NCBI GenBank assembly: GCA_037355855.1
Contig: CM074767.1
Coordinates: 2,728,001-2,792,000, forward strand
Direction: 5' to 3'
DNA: 64,000 nucleotides
Origin: Pseudo-nitzschia pungens
Taxonomy: Eukaryota; Bacillariophyta; Bacillariophyceae; Bacillariales; Bacillariaceae
A model generated the notes under the pieces. That model saw nothing but the letters and a program-made list of their open reading frames with translations, was not told where the DNA came from and did not search any database. Below, in pieces: positions 38,590-49,286 of the stretch. A program made the translations under genes and the position numbers. Numbering within the stretch: the first letter of the stretch is position 1; the number at the start of each line of letters is the position of its first letter.

Positions 38590-39093
38590 CTACGAAATTC
38601 CTATCAGCTGATCCCCCCCATTTTTAATCAGATTAACTTGGGGAGTTTATGGCATTTTGACCTTCATCTGGTAGTACATTTTTCTACACGGCTCTACAGA
38701 GCATCTCCAAGGCAACTCGTTGAGAAATCTCTCCAGTACTAATTCTACATGATATTGTTCAAAATTATATTTTGGCTCCTACTCAACCAATCTTGACTTG
38801 ATAACACCAGATAAACCAACTCTGGGCACAAGGGTTGGATGGACATAGGTGGTATGGCTACAAGTATATTGCAACGGCTTCCAATTCAATCACCATGGTC
38901 AGGAGGAGTTGTAGCCCAACTTGTACATGAATTTGTGTAGAAAATTAGTACCAGAGTTTTTTCTGGGAAATGATCGAGTCGTGTAGTAGACTCCAGTAGA
39001 AAAATGTACCACCAGACGAAGGTCAAATTGCCCTAAACTCCCCGAGTTAATCAGATTAAAAATGGGGGGGATCAGCTGATAGGAATTTCGTAG
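38590..39093. mobile_element. TA-target MITE, copy 1
   Basis: 504 bp with terminal inverted repeats of about 100 bp starting CTACGAAATTCCTATCAGCT. TA is duplicated (38588-38589, 39094-39095). Removing the element and one TA restores the RT frame of D (FPTFI then VVPKRDN). TA target and long inverted repeats fit a Tc1/mariner-type MITE. It has no coding frame. Confidence 0.92.
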
Positions 39094-39507
39094 TAGTTCC
39101 CAAGAGAGACAACAGAGTTAGATGGGTATCAGACTTCAGAGAACTCAATGAACTTCTTGAGAGAAGACCATATCCTATACCACGGATACAAGATATCATG
39201 AACAAGCGCGGCAAATATACGCACTTCACCAAGATTGACTTGTCCATGCAATACTACTGCTTTGAACTGGATGATGCAAGCAAGAAGCTACGTACTATAG
39301 TCACTCCATATGGATGCTATGAGTACCAACGCCTACCAATGGGAGTTAAAGTCTCTCCAGATGTTGCTCAACAACTAATGGAAGACATACTAAAAGATAC
39401 TGACTGCACTGTCTACATCGATGATATTGGTATCTGGACTGATGGATCCTTTGATCTACACATGAAGACCATTGACAAGATCCTAGACCGGCTCAACCAA
39501 AAGTCAA

Positions 39508-39605
39508 TATGTAAGGAGATATCACCAAACGCAAAAATGCTGTCACTCCACGTCATCCATTTTGGTAAATAATGTGATCCATTTTTGTTTTTGAAGGGTA
39601 AGGTT
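39508..39605 (+). repeat. end fragment of the inverted-repeat element at 53949
   Basis: AAGGAGATAT, GCTGTCACTCCACGTCATCCATTTTG and GTGATCCATTTTT match the reverse complement of 53950-54050. It marks the right border of element D. Only one end is present. Confidence 0.65.
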
Positions 39606-40514
39606 ATCCATGGTATTTTTAGAAACGAAAAAAGTCATTGCAAGTCCATCACAAAAAAAAGCGCCAGCCGAGTCCGGAGAGACGTTCAGTTGGCACTTCA
39701 TACGATTAACCTTGCGCTACAAAGTTCATAACAGCTGTCCGTTGGTTCTACGTACCAATGTACAAAGTACTAATTTCTACGTGGACCGGAGGACAGCTGT
39801 TACGAATTTCGTAGTACGAGTAATTTACTTACGTCTACGGTAGGCATTTTTACTTCACGATTTGGATTATTAAAATACTACGTGTAGTAAAACCTTAATT
39901 AAAGAAACAAAATTTTAAAAGAGGGTTCGGTCACCAGTCTGGAAAAATTCCCTTAAAAAAAATTCTACGAGTATTAATATTACATGTAGCGTGTGCCGGA
40001 AATAATCATAAAAAACCTTACGTACGTGTAGTAAAAAATTACGGTACGAAAGAAATCTGTTTTCTTTCGTTTCGAATCCACTGTACCGTACAGTATATCG
40101 CATGCATGTCTACGATAGAATACCTATACCTCTAGTACATTTCGTAAGATTACACATGCATGTCAGAACTCAGAACATGCTGTACGAGTATTACCAGAAC
40201 GAGTACAAGTAATTGTATTTGTACCGTACTCCAACGAGTACAAGTCACCCCGCAGTCGCATCTTGCACCCCGCTAGCATGGTAACCTTACCGTAGAAGGG
40301 AATATTTCTCAACCCAGGTTCTTTCCGTACTACATGTTGTACCGTACTAAGATTACTTCGTACTAGATAAATTACTGTATCTCAGCACTTCAGCGTATCA
40401 TTTTTTTTTTTTTTTTTCATTCTATTCTTTGCACCCACAACAATCGAGACGTTCAATGAGAAAAGAATTACGATTGTGAACCGAAGGCAACACTAGAACG
40501 GAGAACAAACCAAG
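39606..40514. other. intergenic region upstream of LCB2
   Basis: From 39790 to 40390 it is full of words like ACGTACGTGTAG, CTGTACCGTACAG and GAGTACAAGTA, then a T-run of 17 at 40402-40418. Nothing coding is seen; the LCB2 promoter must be near 40400-40514. Confidence 0.45.
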
Positions 40515-42645
40515 ATGGCATCCTACTTGAGACCAAAGTCGCGCGTACGACGTTTGCTCGGTCTTCACAGACGCAGCAACAGCGGCGTCGGCACTAAGAA
40601 AGAGGATGAAGGGTCTATTTCTAATGACGATGAGTGTGATGACCAAACAGATGACACCCCTGAAACCACCGATATTTTATCTACATCTAGCGCCACGAGC
40701 AGTTTGGTCTCATCGAATCAGGATGGCGAAGAGGAAAACGACCCATTTGCGATTGAAGAAGATGCATACGCTGATGTTCGGGATCAATTAGAGAAACTTT
40801 CCAGACAAGACAGATACCGATACGCTTCGCATGATGATCACATTTTTACAAACCATGGCGCTTACAACAATCCCGAACCTTTCGGAAAGAAGAATGAAAA
40901 CAAGAAGCACGGTGTTGAATTGCCTGTGTTCGCCGCTTACACCACTTACTTCGGATATGCTGTTTTGATTCTATGCGGTCACATTCGGGACTTGTTTGCT
41001 AAGATTTTGGGCCAAGGAAGGTATCTCCGAGATACAGATGACAGTCCTTATCCGAGTGATGATCTTCGATGGTACGCCCCACTCCTATCCTCGTGGGAGA
41101 ACTTTTACACGCGCCGATTGTATCACCGCATTCAAGATTGTTTCAACCGCCCGATTGCTTCCAACCCGGGTGCCACTATCCATGTCTTGGAACGTGTGAG
41201 TTACGATGGCAATAAAACCATGCAACTGCTCGGAAGCCTTCGAAATCTGGCATCTGATACCCACCGGATGGAGTACACCAACACCAAAGTTGGTAGGAGA
41301 AACAAGTCCCACTTTGTGGAGGCCAACGATGTCGACCAGAGCAGGAACTGTTCTGAAACTGAAACTACTCGAGCAGCAAGAGCCTGCTTGAATCTTGGTA
41401 GTTATAACTATTTGGGATTTGCTGATGATTGGAAAGACACTTGTCGAAATAATGTTCTGGATTCTTTAAGGGATTTACCAATTTCCAACTCCTCTTGTCG
41501 CAACGAGTTCGGGACCACAAAATTACATCGAGAAGTCGAAGAAGTTGTGGCGAGATTTCTGAACAAGGAAGAAGCGCTGGCTCTCAACATGGGTTTCAAC
41601 ACAAATTGTACAACTATTCCAGCATTAACGTGTCGCGGAGATTTGCTGATCAGTGACGAACTTAATCATACATCAATTGTCAATGGCGCCAGGGCCAGCG
41701 GTGCCGCAATTCGCATATTTCGGCACAACGATACTCACCATTTAGAAGAGATTTTACGCCAGGCTATCATCATGGGCAGACCCCGAACAAGACGACCATG
41801 GAATAAAATCATGGTCATTGTGGAAGGAATATATAGTATGGAGGGCGAATACTGCGACTTGGCCAACGTCGTGAAGGTATGCAAGAGATATGGTGCTTAT
41901 GTTTATCTTGACGAAGCGCATTCTATTGGCGCAATGGGTCCGACAGGGAGGGGATGTGCAGAATATTGCGGTGTCGACACGGCCGATATAGACATAATGA
42001 TGGGAACTTTTACAAAGTCTTTTGGTGGCATGGGGGGATATATTGCCGGATCGAAGGAAGTAATTTCTTTCTTGAGACGTCAATGTGTAGGAAGCACGTA
42101 CCACAATTCTCTGTCCCCTGCCGTTTGCCAACAAGTCATCAGTAGCTTCAAGGTGAGAAGAGCAATATCTGGTGATACACTTCTTTAAAATGTTTGACAG
42201 TGCTTTTTCTGCACATTTACCTTCTTTCTCAACTGTTCTCTCGACCACAAACTGTGTGTTGCAATTGCCTGGGGGTAAGGTGGTGATGGGGGAGGATGGA
42301 ACAAACATTGGAAGGAAGAAAATCCAGGCACTTCGTGACAATTCCAACTATTTCCGTATGCGGCTACAGGAGATGGGACTTCATGTCCTTGGCCACTATG
42401 ATAGCCCAATCATGCCCGTTATGTTATACAACCCTACGAAAATTGCTGCTTTTTCCCGCGAGTGCTTTAAGCGAGGATTAGCGGTAGTAGTTGTCGGATT
42501 CCCGGCAGTGCCAATCCTGGAGAGCAGAGCAAGATTCTGCATTTCGGCTGGGCACTCACGAGAGCAACTGGATAGTGCCCTCGAGGAGATAGAGGAAGTT
42601 GCCGATATTCTCAAATTGCGATACGCCACATCAACTTTTGGCTAA
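40515..42645 (+). CDS. serine palmitoyltransferase, LCB2-type catalytic subunit (two exons)
   Basis: Exons 40515-42152 and 42280-42645 (intron GTGAGA...GTAAG, 127 bp) join in frame to 667 residues. The enzyme condenses serine and palmitoyl-CoA to 3-ketodihydrosphingosine at the ER, the first step of sphingolipid synthesis. It is a PLP enzyme of the alpha-oxoamine synthase family: LNLGSYNYLGF, DELNHTSIVNGARASGA, VEGIYSMEGEYCDL, YLDEAHSIGAMGPTGRG and GTFTKSFGGMGGYIAG, where the Lys near residue 501 forms the PLP Schiff base. That Lys marks LCB2 rather than LCB1. Residues near 140-165 form a membrane-associated segment (VFAAYTTYFGYAVLILCGHI). The first 100 residues are acidic and variable. A second subunit, LCB1, must be encoded elsewhere. 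The next gene is tail-to-tail, 310 bp away. Confidence 0.93.
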
Positions 42646-42954
42646 TGCGATACTCTAGCGTGAGCGGAACCACTGTACTTCGCTGAATAAAATGTTAGCT
42701 TTTTCTCTCTACATGTTGAAGATGGTTCGAGGTTGCGGTTAGCTGCCACACGGCTTATCACATCGAACGAAACAAGTTCTACCACACCAATTCATGTTAC
42801 TCATCCAGAGTCCAAATCAAATGTTCATGTCATATTCAAAAATATCAACAAATACTACTTGTATCGAGGGCACGGTTTTTGATTGCTTTCGTTTGTTTAC
42901 ATAGTTTTCTATATTTTTTGTGTAAGGATGTAGTTAGACATTGTTTGCAATTTC

Positions 42955-44871
42955 TTATTCGGCATAATCACATTCACCAAGACGTTCGGAGCATTCTGGT
43001 GCGAAGTGGAAGGTCGCTAACAAGAAAGTACCGGCATAAAGACTGAGAATAGTAGAGGGGATACCAAAAGGCGCATGTCTTTCCGATGTGAACGTGCGGT
43101 CACCGACCTTCGCAGCTTGGAAAGCAACAATCATGTTTGCAGCAGATCCAAGCATGGTCAAGTTACCTGCAATGGTTGCAGAAAACGATACCTGCAGCCA
43201 GTCATAAGGAGTTGCGTACGGGAAAGTGGCCGCAAGCATCTGGCAAACTGGCACGTTAGATGCAACATTTGATAGAACGGTGACAATTGTTACGAACCAG
43301 TAGACGCAGGCTCCTTCAGTCATTTGATCAGCGCATTTTCCCATACTCAAAGCGAAGAATGCTTGTGGGACGCCGGTATCGTCGAAAGATCCGATGAGCA
43401 AAAATTGTCCGATGAAAAGCATGAGGAGACCGTAATCAACTTCGGTCAAGGTTGTCTCAGACTCAGTCACAAGTTCCTCTTCTTCGGGCTCAATTTCGTT
43501 ACCATCCATGTCGTAGGTCTTCTTAGGAGGAAGAGGATTTCCTTCAACATCGTACTGAGTGTGGTCAGGCTTCGGGTCGTAGTGTTGACGCTTGTAGGCA
43601 GCAATAACCATAAGAATAGCTCCGGTCGTAATGGACACAACACATACATCGAATCCACAAGCAAAGAAAATCAAAAAACAGATGATGATAACAACCTGAA
43701 GTTTTGACCAGAACGTCCAGCCGTTACCTCCGCCTTCTTCACCTTCGGTGGCTGCTTGGCGTGCATAGTATGCGTGTTCTTGCGCCAACATCTCGGGTGT
43801 TCGGTTTCCAAGAAACATGATTCCAAAATTCTCCATCACACCGGATGAGCCAGGGAAGAGCTCTGCACCATAGTAGATGAACATCATGCCGGCATTGATG
43901 ATAGACGCGGTAATGACAGGCAGAAGCATGTTTCCAGCAAAGTCAAGCCAAGAGATATCATCGTACATCAGAGAAACAATCAAAATATTCTGCGGGTTTC
44001 CTGTGAGTGTGAGTGCAGATCCTGTGTTCGCAGTGGTGGCCAAAGAAAGCAAGTATGGGAGGGAGTTCGCAACCTTGTGACGAACACACAAGTCAACCAC
44101 TACTCCAGAAAAGATGAGAACAACGGAGTCGTTCATCACAGCTGCAGATCCAATGGTGGACATAAGCATGATCTTCGCAGAACGCTTCCAGTTCACAGGA
44201 TCATCCAAAGAATCACGGAGCTTGTCGAATAGACCTCCACGTTCCATCTTCTCAAGGTAAATGGTTGTGAGCATCAAACCAAACAAAAGGAAGAGAGGCT
44301 CGAGGATGATGACTCTTTCAGCATCAAAGAAGGGACCCTGACCCGATACCATCAGAATGTAACGCCAGACAACCATGGAAAGACCACCACCCAATGCGAT
44401 TCCAGGACGTCCAATCGGGAGGAACCAGTTGGGGAACATGAGGAAAACCCAGTAAGCGAAGTAGATGATGGATACAGTCCACTTTCCGAAGCTGGTGAAT
44501 TGGTCGGAAACATCGACGTGAACATATTCACCAAGGTATCGATGGCGACGACGAGTGTATTCCATAACACCACCTTCTTCGGCAGAGAGATTTCTGCTAC
44601 CGAATCCACGAGCACGGGGCATGGGCTGAGTAGATGTTGGTGTGGGAGCCATGGCCAGAACCTCAGCAGTTCGCTTTTCAGCAAGCACTCGTCGGTTCAT
44701 CATTCTCTCAGACATGTCGGGCATATCTGAAAGGGTGGGTCCAAATAAGCTCGCATTCAAGGCGAAAACGCCGACCAATGCAATAAGAGCTGGTCCCCAC
44801 TTTCGCAAGAAACTCATCTTAGCAGCTGGTTTTGGTGCTTCCGCAACATCCATCTTTACAACATCCATCAT
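42955..44871 (-). CDS. Lsi2-like anion/silicon efflux transporter (ArsB/NhaD superfamily)
   Basis: 638 residues, a multi-pass membrane protein. The two inverted-repeat signature motifs of the ion-transporter superfamily are visible: ANTGSALTLTGNPQNILIVS (near 285) and SNVASNVPVCQMLAA (near 545) with AGNLTMLGSAANMIVAF (near 580). These read like the GNPQN and GSAAN motifs of Lsi2, the silicic-acid/proton exchanger, and of ArsB. Predicted membrane segments also include WGPALIALVGVFALNASLFG at the N-terminus and FWSKLQVVIIICFLIFFACG. A hydrophilic acidic loop (about 420-465) splits the halves, as in the superfamily. In diatoms Lsi2-like proteins are thought to move silicic acid inside the cell or out of it. 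A citrate, arsenite or sodium/proton role cannot be excluded. Confidence 0.8.
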   Translation of the reverse strand: MMDVVKMDVAEAPKPAAKMSFLRKWGPALIALVGVFALNASLFGPTLSDMPDMSERMMNRRVLAEKRTAEVLAMAPTPTSTQPMPRARGFGSRNLSAEEGGVMEYTRRRHRYLGEYVHVDVSDQFTSFGKWTVSIIYFAYWVFLMFPNWFLPIGRPGIALGGGLSMVVWRYILMVSGQGPFFDAERVIILEPLFLLFGLMLTTIYLEKMERGGLFDKLRDSLDDPVNWKRSAKIMLMSTIGSAAVMNDSVVLIFSGVVVDLCVRHKVANSLPYLLSLATTANTGSALTLTGNPQNILIVSLMYDDISWLDFAGNMLLPVITASIINAGMMFIYYGAELFPGSSGVMENFGIMFLGNRTPEMLAQEHAYYARQAATEGEEGGGNGWTFWSKLQVVIIICFLIFFACGFDVCVVSITTGAILMVIAAYKRQHYDPKPDHTQYDVEGNPLPPKKTYDMDGNEIEPEEEELVTESETTLTEVDYGLLMLFIGQFLLIGSFDDTGVPQAFFALSMGKCADQMTEGACVYWFVTIVTVLSNVASNVPVCQMLAATFPYATPYDWLQVSFSATIAGNLTMLGSAANMIVAFQAAKVGDRTFTSERHAPFGIPSTILSLYAGTFLLATFHFAPECSERLGECDYAE

Positions 44872-46991
44872 AGCTATGGACAGCGTGTAAACGTAGAGAG
44901 ATAGTTATAGTCAGAAAGAAGTGTATCATCAGATTATAGCGATCTAATTTCCGTTTCCGTTCAGTAATGGAAATACTACATATGGCGGCCGGTTACTTCC
45001 GATACAAACTCATTACTCATCACACAAATTTTCATGTCATGCAGCTCCGGAAAGTCGGTAGCCGTCAATGTTTAGAGCACATGGTTGTTGCGATATCATG
45101 CTGCTGTTTCGTTGTTTCTTTGTTTCACCTACCTTGTTAATCTGAACAGGCACGAAAGAGCTTCTTGCCGCCTCAAATTTTTAATGAGAAGAAAGTGGAA
45201 AAGATTGCGGAGGAAGTTACAGGACTAGCAATGAGATGAGCTTAGTTTGAGTCAAAGCCCAACAACGGATAGATTTTATTTTTTTTAATGTAATTATTCA
45301 TTCCTGTATATTATCATAATAATCGCAATACGTTCAAGCGATGATAGTATGAAAATACAATCCTAATAAAGCTCAATCTCACGAGCCGATACACGCCAAT
45401 GCGACAAAATTATTGCGAAGGACCATTCTTATTTGTGTAACATCAATAGAATATGTTTTGAAGGTATGATCAATATGCGAAATCAGTTTTTTTTTTGAGA
45501 GAGAGGGAGCCTGGAACGCAGGTAACCTTACTACCGTATCGGTAAAATGCAACTGTAGTTGCGCGCGCTACGCGCTCGTGCAACTCCTACCGCATAGTAC
45601 GTATACATAGGTACGTTCCTAAGTACGCCTCATTTTTTGACGTACGGGACCGTTTTTAATGGCTGAGAGTACAGTACCGGTTGCTCTGTAGACCCCCTTA
45701 ACGTTGCTGAAACAGTAGTTTTTTTCTCCGTATAGGTGCGCAACCTTCGTTGCATTATTAAAATAAAAACAGGACTCATGTCTATCGAAATTTCTGTCAG
45801 TAATCCACTGTTTGCTCACTATTTCACAGAAAAAAAACACAAACACCAAAACACTATGCCAAAGCTGCTGCTACTATTAGTAGTACCACTTCTATTAGTA
45901 GTAGTAGTGGTGGTGGTAGTGGTAGTAGTACTACTAGTAGTAGCAGTGGTAGTAGTGGTAGTAGTCTACTACTATTACTAGTACTACTAGTAGTACTACT
46001 AGTACTACTTTGATATTTGATCATCAGCAAGAGATATGAATAAGACAACAGAAACAGCAACAACAGCAGCCCACGGAGTGCTGGCAAACAATGAGTCTAC
46101 AGGGGGATACAGTTCAAGCGATAGTATTGTACACACTCAGATACTACAAGACACTCCCCTAGAGGTAGTACATTACTAGTATTACATCCCCAATATGGTG
46201 CTTACTAATTTAAAGGAGATCAGAACAAAAGAGCTGAGCTCAGCTCAGTTCAGCTCTGTATGTATCTTGTTGCCTTGTAGTATAGCACTGTAGCTTGGGC
46301 ATGATGCCAATGGTGGTATGCATCTTAGTACTACTAGTAGTAGTAGTACTAGTATTACTAGCAGCATTTCATGTATTTGTATTATACTACTAATAGCTCC
46401 ATGAGAACATCTAAACAAGTGTGAGCTCTGGTATGTCAAACAAACAATCACATCTGGAGATACATGCTGTCTATCAGGACAGTACTCTAGGTAGTACCAG
46501 TAGTAGTATCCTTGCAGACTTGCACCAACAACACCCTGGTGTTTCACTACTAGTACTACTAGTGTTGCTGTTTGTTTTGTTGGCTAGGGGAAGTACCCCT
46601 GTTGTTGCTAAGGCATGTTTTCAAAGTTCAAGTTTATTTTTGTTACCCTTGTTGGTCTGTGGATCCTCTCTTTAGATTGGCCGACCTGATGCCAAGTAAA
46701 ATCAGATAACATTTAAAGAAAAAATCCATGTCAGATTTTATCACGTGATTTTACACGGTGTTTTTAGTTTTCGACTTCGAAATATTTTTGTGATGCCTTC
46801 TACCGGTCTTAGGCATCGCTCACACCCATCTGAGTGAGAGTGAATGCCATGTAGGATTGTACGTGTTTCCCTGGTACTCATTCTTTTTTGTAACCAAATG
46901 AGTTTTGCGCGCGCCGAATGAGCCCACGTAGAAATTCTACATGTTTTCTGGTACTCATTCTTTTTAGTTGCATACTGTGTAGTTACCATCA
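44872..46991. other. long intergenic region with trinucleotide-rich blocks; no gene supported
   Basis: Includes a TAGTAG/GTGGTAGTAG block at 45880-46010, ACTAGTACTACTAG palindromic runs near 46330 and 46550, GCGCGC-rich hairpin material near 45555-45590, and generic AT-rich DNA. Frames here follow the simple repeats and are not believed. Confidence 0.5.
45880..46010. repeat. TAG/TGG trinucleotide-rich low-complexity block
   Basis: Runs of TAGTAG, GTGGTGG and ACTACTAGTAGTACT; the right part is self-complementary. Open frames of Val or Leu runs are artefacts. Confidence 0.85.
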
Positions 46992-47225
46992 CCGTACGAC
47001 AAACAAAGTCGAAGGGAATGCAGATAGGGTAAATCTTATTTTGTATTTCGAGTCGAAATTTTTTGGTGGGTACGCTAATAGGGTAAAAAACCAAAATGGG
47101 GATAAATTCGGTACGCAAATCTGGTAATGAAAACAGATGATATTTTGCACTATATGCTTGACAGTGTTTAATAGTAGGGCAATACTATTGCGTGCATGGG
47201 AAGAAAAACACGCACGTGCACGGTA

Positions 47226-47556
47226 ACGGTAACGATAACATGCACGATAACATGCACGATAACATGCACAATAACATGCACGATAACATGCACAATAACA
47301 TGCACAATAACATGCACAATAACATGCACAATAACATGCACAATAACATGCACAATAACATGCACAATAACATGCACAATAACATGCACAATAACATGCA
47401 CAATAACATGCACAATAACATGCACAATAACATGCACAATAACATGCACAATAACATGCACAATAACATGCACAATAACATGCACAATAACATGCACAAT
47501 AACATGCACAATAACATGCACAATAACATGCACAATAACATGCACAATAACATGCA
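47226..47556. repeat. 12-bp minisatellite, about 27 copies (left arm)
   Basis: Unit ATAACATGCACA, nearly uniform apart from CGATAACATGCA variants at the left end. Reverse complement TGTGCATGTTAT agrees with the unit at 48247-48405 and at 10 of 12 positions with GGTGCATTTTAT at 16517-16705. All frames on both strands are open because of the unit length. Confidence 0.95.
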
Positions 47557-48246
47557 CGGTAACCTGCTACAACCAGTTTTATTTTAAACAGGTAAGGTTA
47601 CTGCAATCGGTTTCAAACCGGTACTGCAACCAGTTTTAAACGGGTACTGCAACTGGTTTTAAACGGGTACTGCAACCGGTTTTAAACAGGTACTGCAACT
47701 GGGTGTCAAATCAAACCGGTGCTGCAACCGTTTTTTTTTGCAGTACAAACCAGTACTGCAAAAAAAACTGGTATTGCAACCGTACTGCAACCAGATTTCA
47801 AATGGGTACTACAACCCAGTTATTTTGCAGTACAAATCAGTACTACAAAAAAAAACGGTAACTACCTTAAGTAACGATTTCAGACTATCAATGGTAAATA
47901 TCAATCACCGTATTAAATTTTCAATACGCATTAGAACATTTAAGATGGAGATTCAATTTAACACGGTCCACCCGAGTTAATACTTAAAAATTTAACACGT
48001 ATATTCAAAAAGGTACCAGTAACTTACAATTTAACACGTAGATTCAAAAATCTTCTGCAAACAATGACCCAGTTGACCCCGTCAACCTGGTCGGTCGGTC
48101 GGTCAGTCAACCCGCAACTGGGCAGTCCACCGGGTACAACCCGGTTGCAGTACCCATTTGAAACCCGGTTGCAGTACTGGTTTGAAACCGGTTGTAGTAC
48201 CCGTTTGAAACCCGATTCCAGTACCCATTTGTACCCGTTTGTACCG

Positions 48247-48405
48247 GTTTGCTGTGCATGTTATCGTGTATGTTATTGTGCATGTTATTTTGCATGTTAC
48301 CGTGTATGTTATCGTGCATGTTATTGTGCATGTTACCGTGTATGTTATCGTGCATGTTATCGTGCATGTTATCATGCATGTTATCGTGCATGTTACCATG
48401 CATCT
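48247..48405. repeat. 12-bp minisatellite, about 13 copies (right arm)
   Basis: Unit CGTGCATGTTAT/TGTGCATGTTAT, inverted relative to 47226-47556 and more variable. Confidence 0.93.
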
Positions 48406-48709
48406 CCAGGTGCACGCAATATTGCCCTAGTACTGTTAAATACTGTTGAGCATCATTAAAATTTTACATTACTGTATATGAGGATAGAGCGGGAAGTATC
48501 ATCTGTTTTCATTACCAGATTTGCGTACTGAATTTATCCCCATTTTGGTTTTTTACCCTATTAGCGTACCCACCAAAAAATTTCGACTCGAAATACCCTA
48601 TCTGCGTTCCCTCTGACTTCAATTGTCGTATCTGCGTTCCAGCCTCTGAGAGAGAGATTGATCTCGGGCCCCGGAAATTATTGAGGGAAAAATAGTGAGA
48701 GTAACCTTA

Positions 48710-49216
48710 CTACGGAATTCCTATCAGCTGATCCCCCCATTTTTAATCAGATTAACTCGGGGAGTTTAGGGCAATTTGACCTTCGTCTGGTGGTACATTT
48801 TTCTACTGGAGTCTACTACATGACTTGGTCCTTTCCCAGAAAGAAACTCTGGTACTAATTTTCTACACAAATTCATGTACAAATTAGGCTACAACTCTTC
48901 CTGACCATGGTGATTGAATTGGAAGCAGTTGCAATAGACTTGTAGCCATACCACCTATGTCCATCCAACCCTTGTGCCCAGAGTTGGTTTATCTGGTGTT
49001 ATCAAGTCAAGATTGGTTGAGTAGGAGCCAAAATGTAATTTTGAACAATATCATGTAGAATTAGTACTGGAGAGATTTCGCAACAAGTTGCCTTGGAGAT
49101 GCTCTGTAGAGCTGTGTAGAAAAATCTACTACCAGAGGAAGGTCAAAATGCCCTAGTAAACTCCCTGAGTTAATCTGATTAAAAATGGGGGGGATCAGCT
49201 GATAGGAATTCTGTAG
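48710..49216. mobile_element. TA-target MITE, copy 2 (opposite orientation)
   Basis: 507 bp, same family as 38590-39093 but in the reverse orientation as judged by its interior (the GGACATAGGTGGTATGGCTAC segment). Ends CTACGGAATTCCTATCAGCT and inverted copy; TA at 48708-48709 and 49217-49218. Confidence 0.92.
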
Positions 49217-49286
49217 TATGAGTAACCTTACTCGCAAGTTACTAGTAAGGTTACTGTACATAATTACCATAACGTACTGGTACATG

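Larger units (their letters stand above)
33146..39507 (+). mobile_element. gypsy element D (gag and pol), heavily nested and truncated at both ends
   Basis: Gag (33146-34029), a gag-pol spacer, then protease and RT (34384-39507) on the plus strand, interrupted by B (35294-38473 plus a 44-bp duplication) and by a TA-MITE (38590-39093). The left end is cut by C and the right end by a fragment of the inverted-repeat element at 53949-54612. It is the pol-bearing relative of A, B and C and closest to element E. Confidence 0.85.
34384..39507 (+). pseudogene. protease-RT of element D, interrupted
   Basis: Protease active site LLALLDSGSSGTLINK at about 34610-34660. In-frame stops lie at 34798-34800 (TGA), 35122 (TAG) and 35223-35240. 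After B, the frame continues at 38518 (NLCNDGVLKRCTGPAEWAFP), is split by the MITE, and resumes at 39096 with VPKRDNRVRWVSDFRELNE, FTKIDLSMQYYCFEL, GCYEYQRLPMGVKVSPD and the catalytic YIDDIGIW near 39415-39440. It ends in LDRLNQ at 39507. RNase H and integrase are absent. Confidence 0.87.
46992..48634. mobile_element. fold-back element built around a 12-bp minisatellite
   Basis: The outer arms match in inverted orientation over more than 200 bp: 46992-47225 with 48406-48634 (both contain TTTCGAGTCGAAATTTTTTG on one strand, ACCAAAATGGGGATAAATTC and ATGAAAACAGATGATA). Inside the arms lie inverted blocks of one 12-bp minisatellite (47226-47556 and 48247-48405), and inside those, inverted arrays of a GGTACTGCAACCGGTTT-type repeat (47575-47860, 48130-48245). 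The centre (47880-48060) shares a 20-bp word with 22124-22143. No transposase is encoded. The concentric layout is that of Foldback-type transposons. Confidence 0.75.

Noticed and set aside
40402..40418. T17 run as an RNA polymerase III terminator
   Set aside because: No tRNA-like or A/B-box promoter found upstream; simple homopolymer near a promoter.
45736..45981. ORF with LLLVVVVVV runs, possible membrane protein
   Set aside because: Encoded by a TAG/TGG trinucleotide block; no unique sequence.
47226..47556. Possible CRISPR array
   Set aside because: Repeats are contiguous 12-mers without unique spacers, in a eukaryotic genome.
47192..47639. Long open frames on both strands (HNNM, ITCT, VHVI, LLCM repeats)
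   Set aside because: They follow from a 12-bp tandem repeat with no stop in any frame; no start context or unique sequence.
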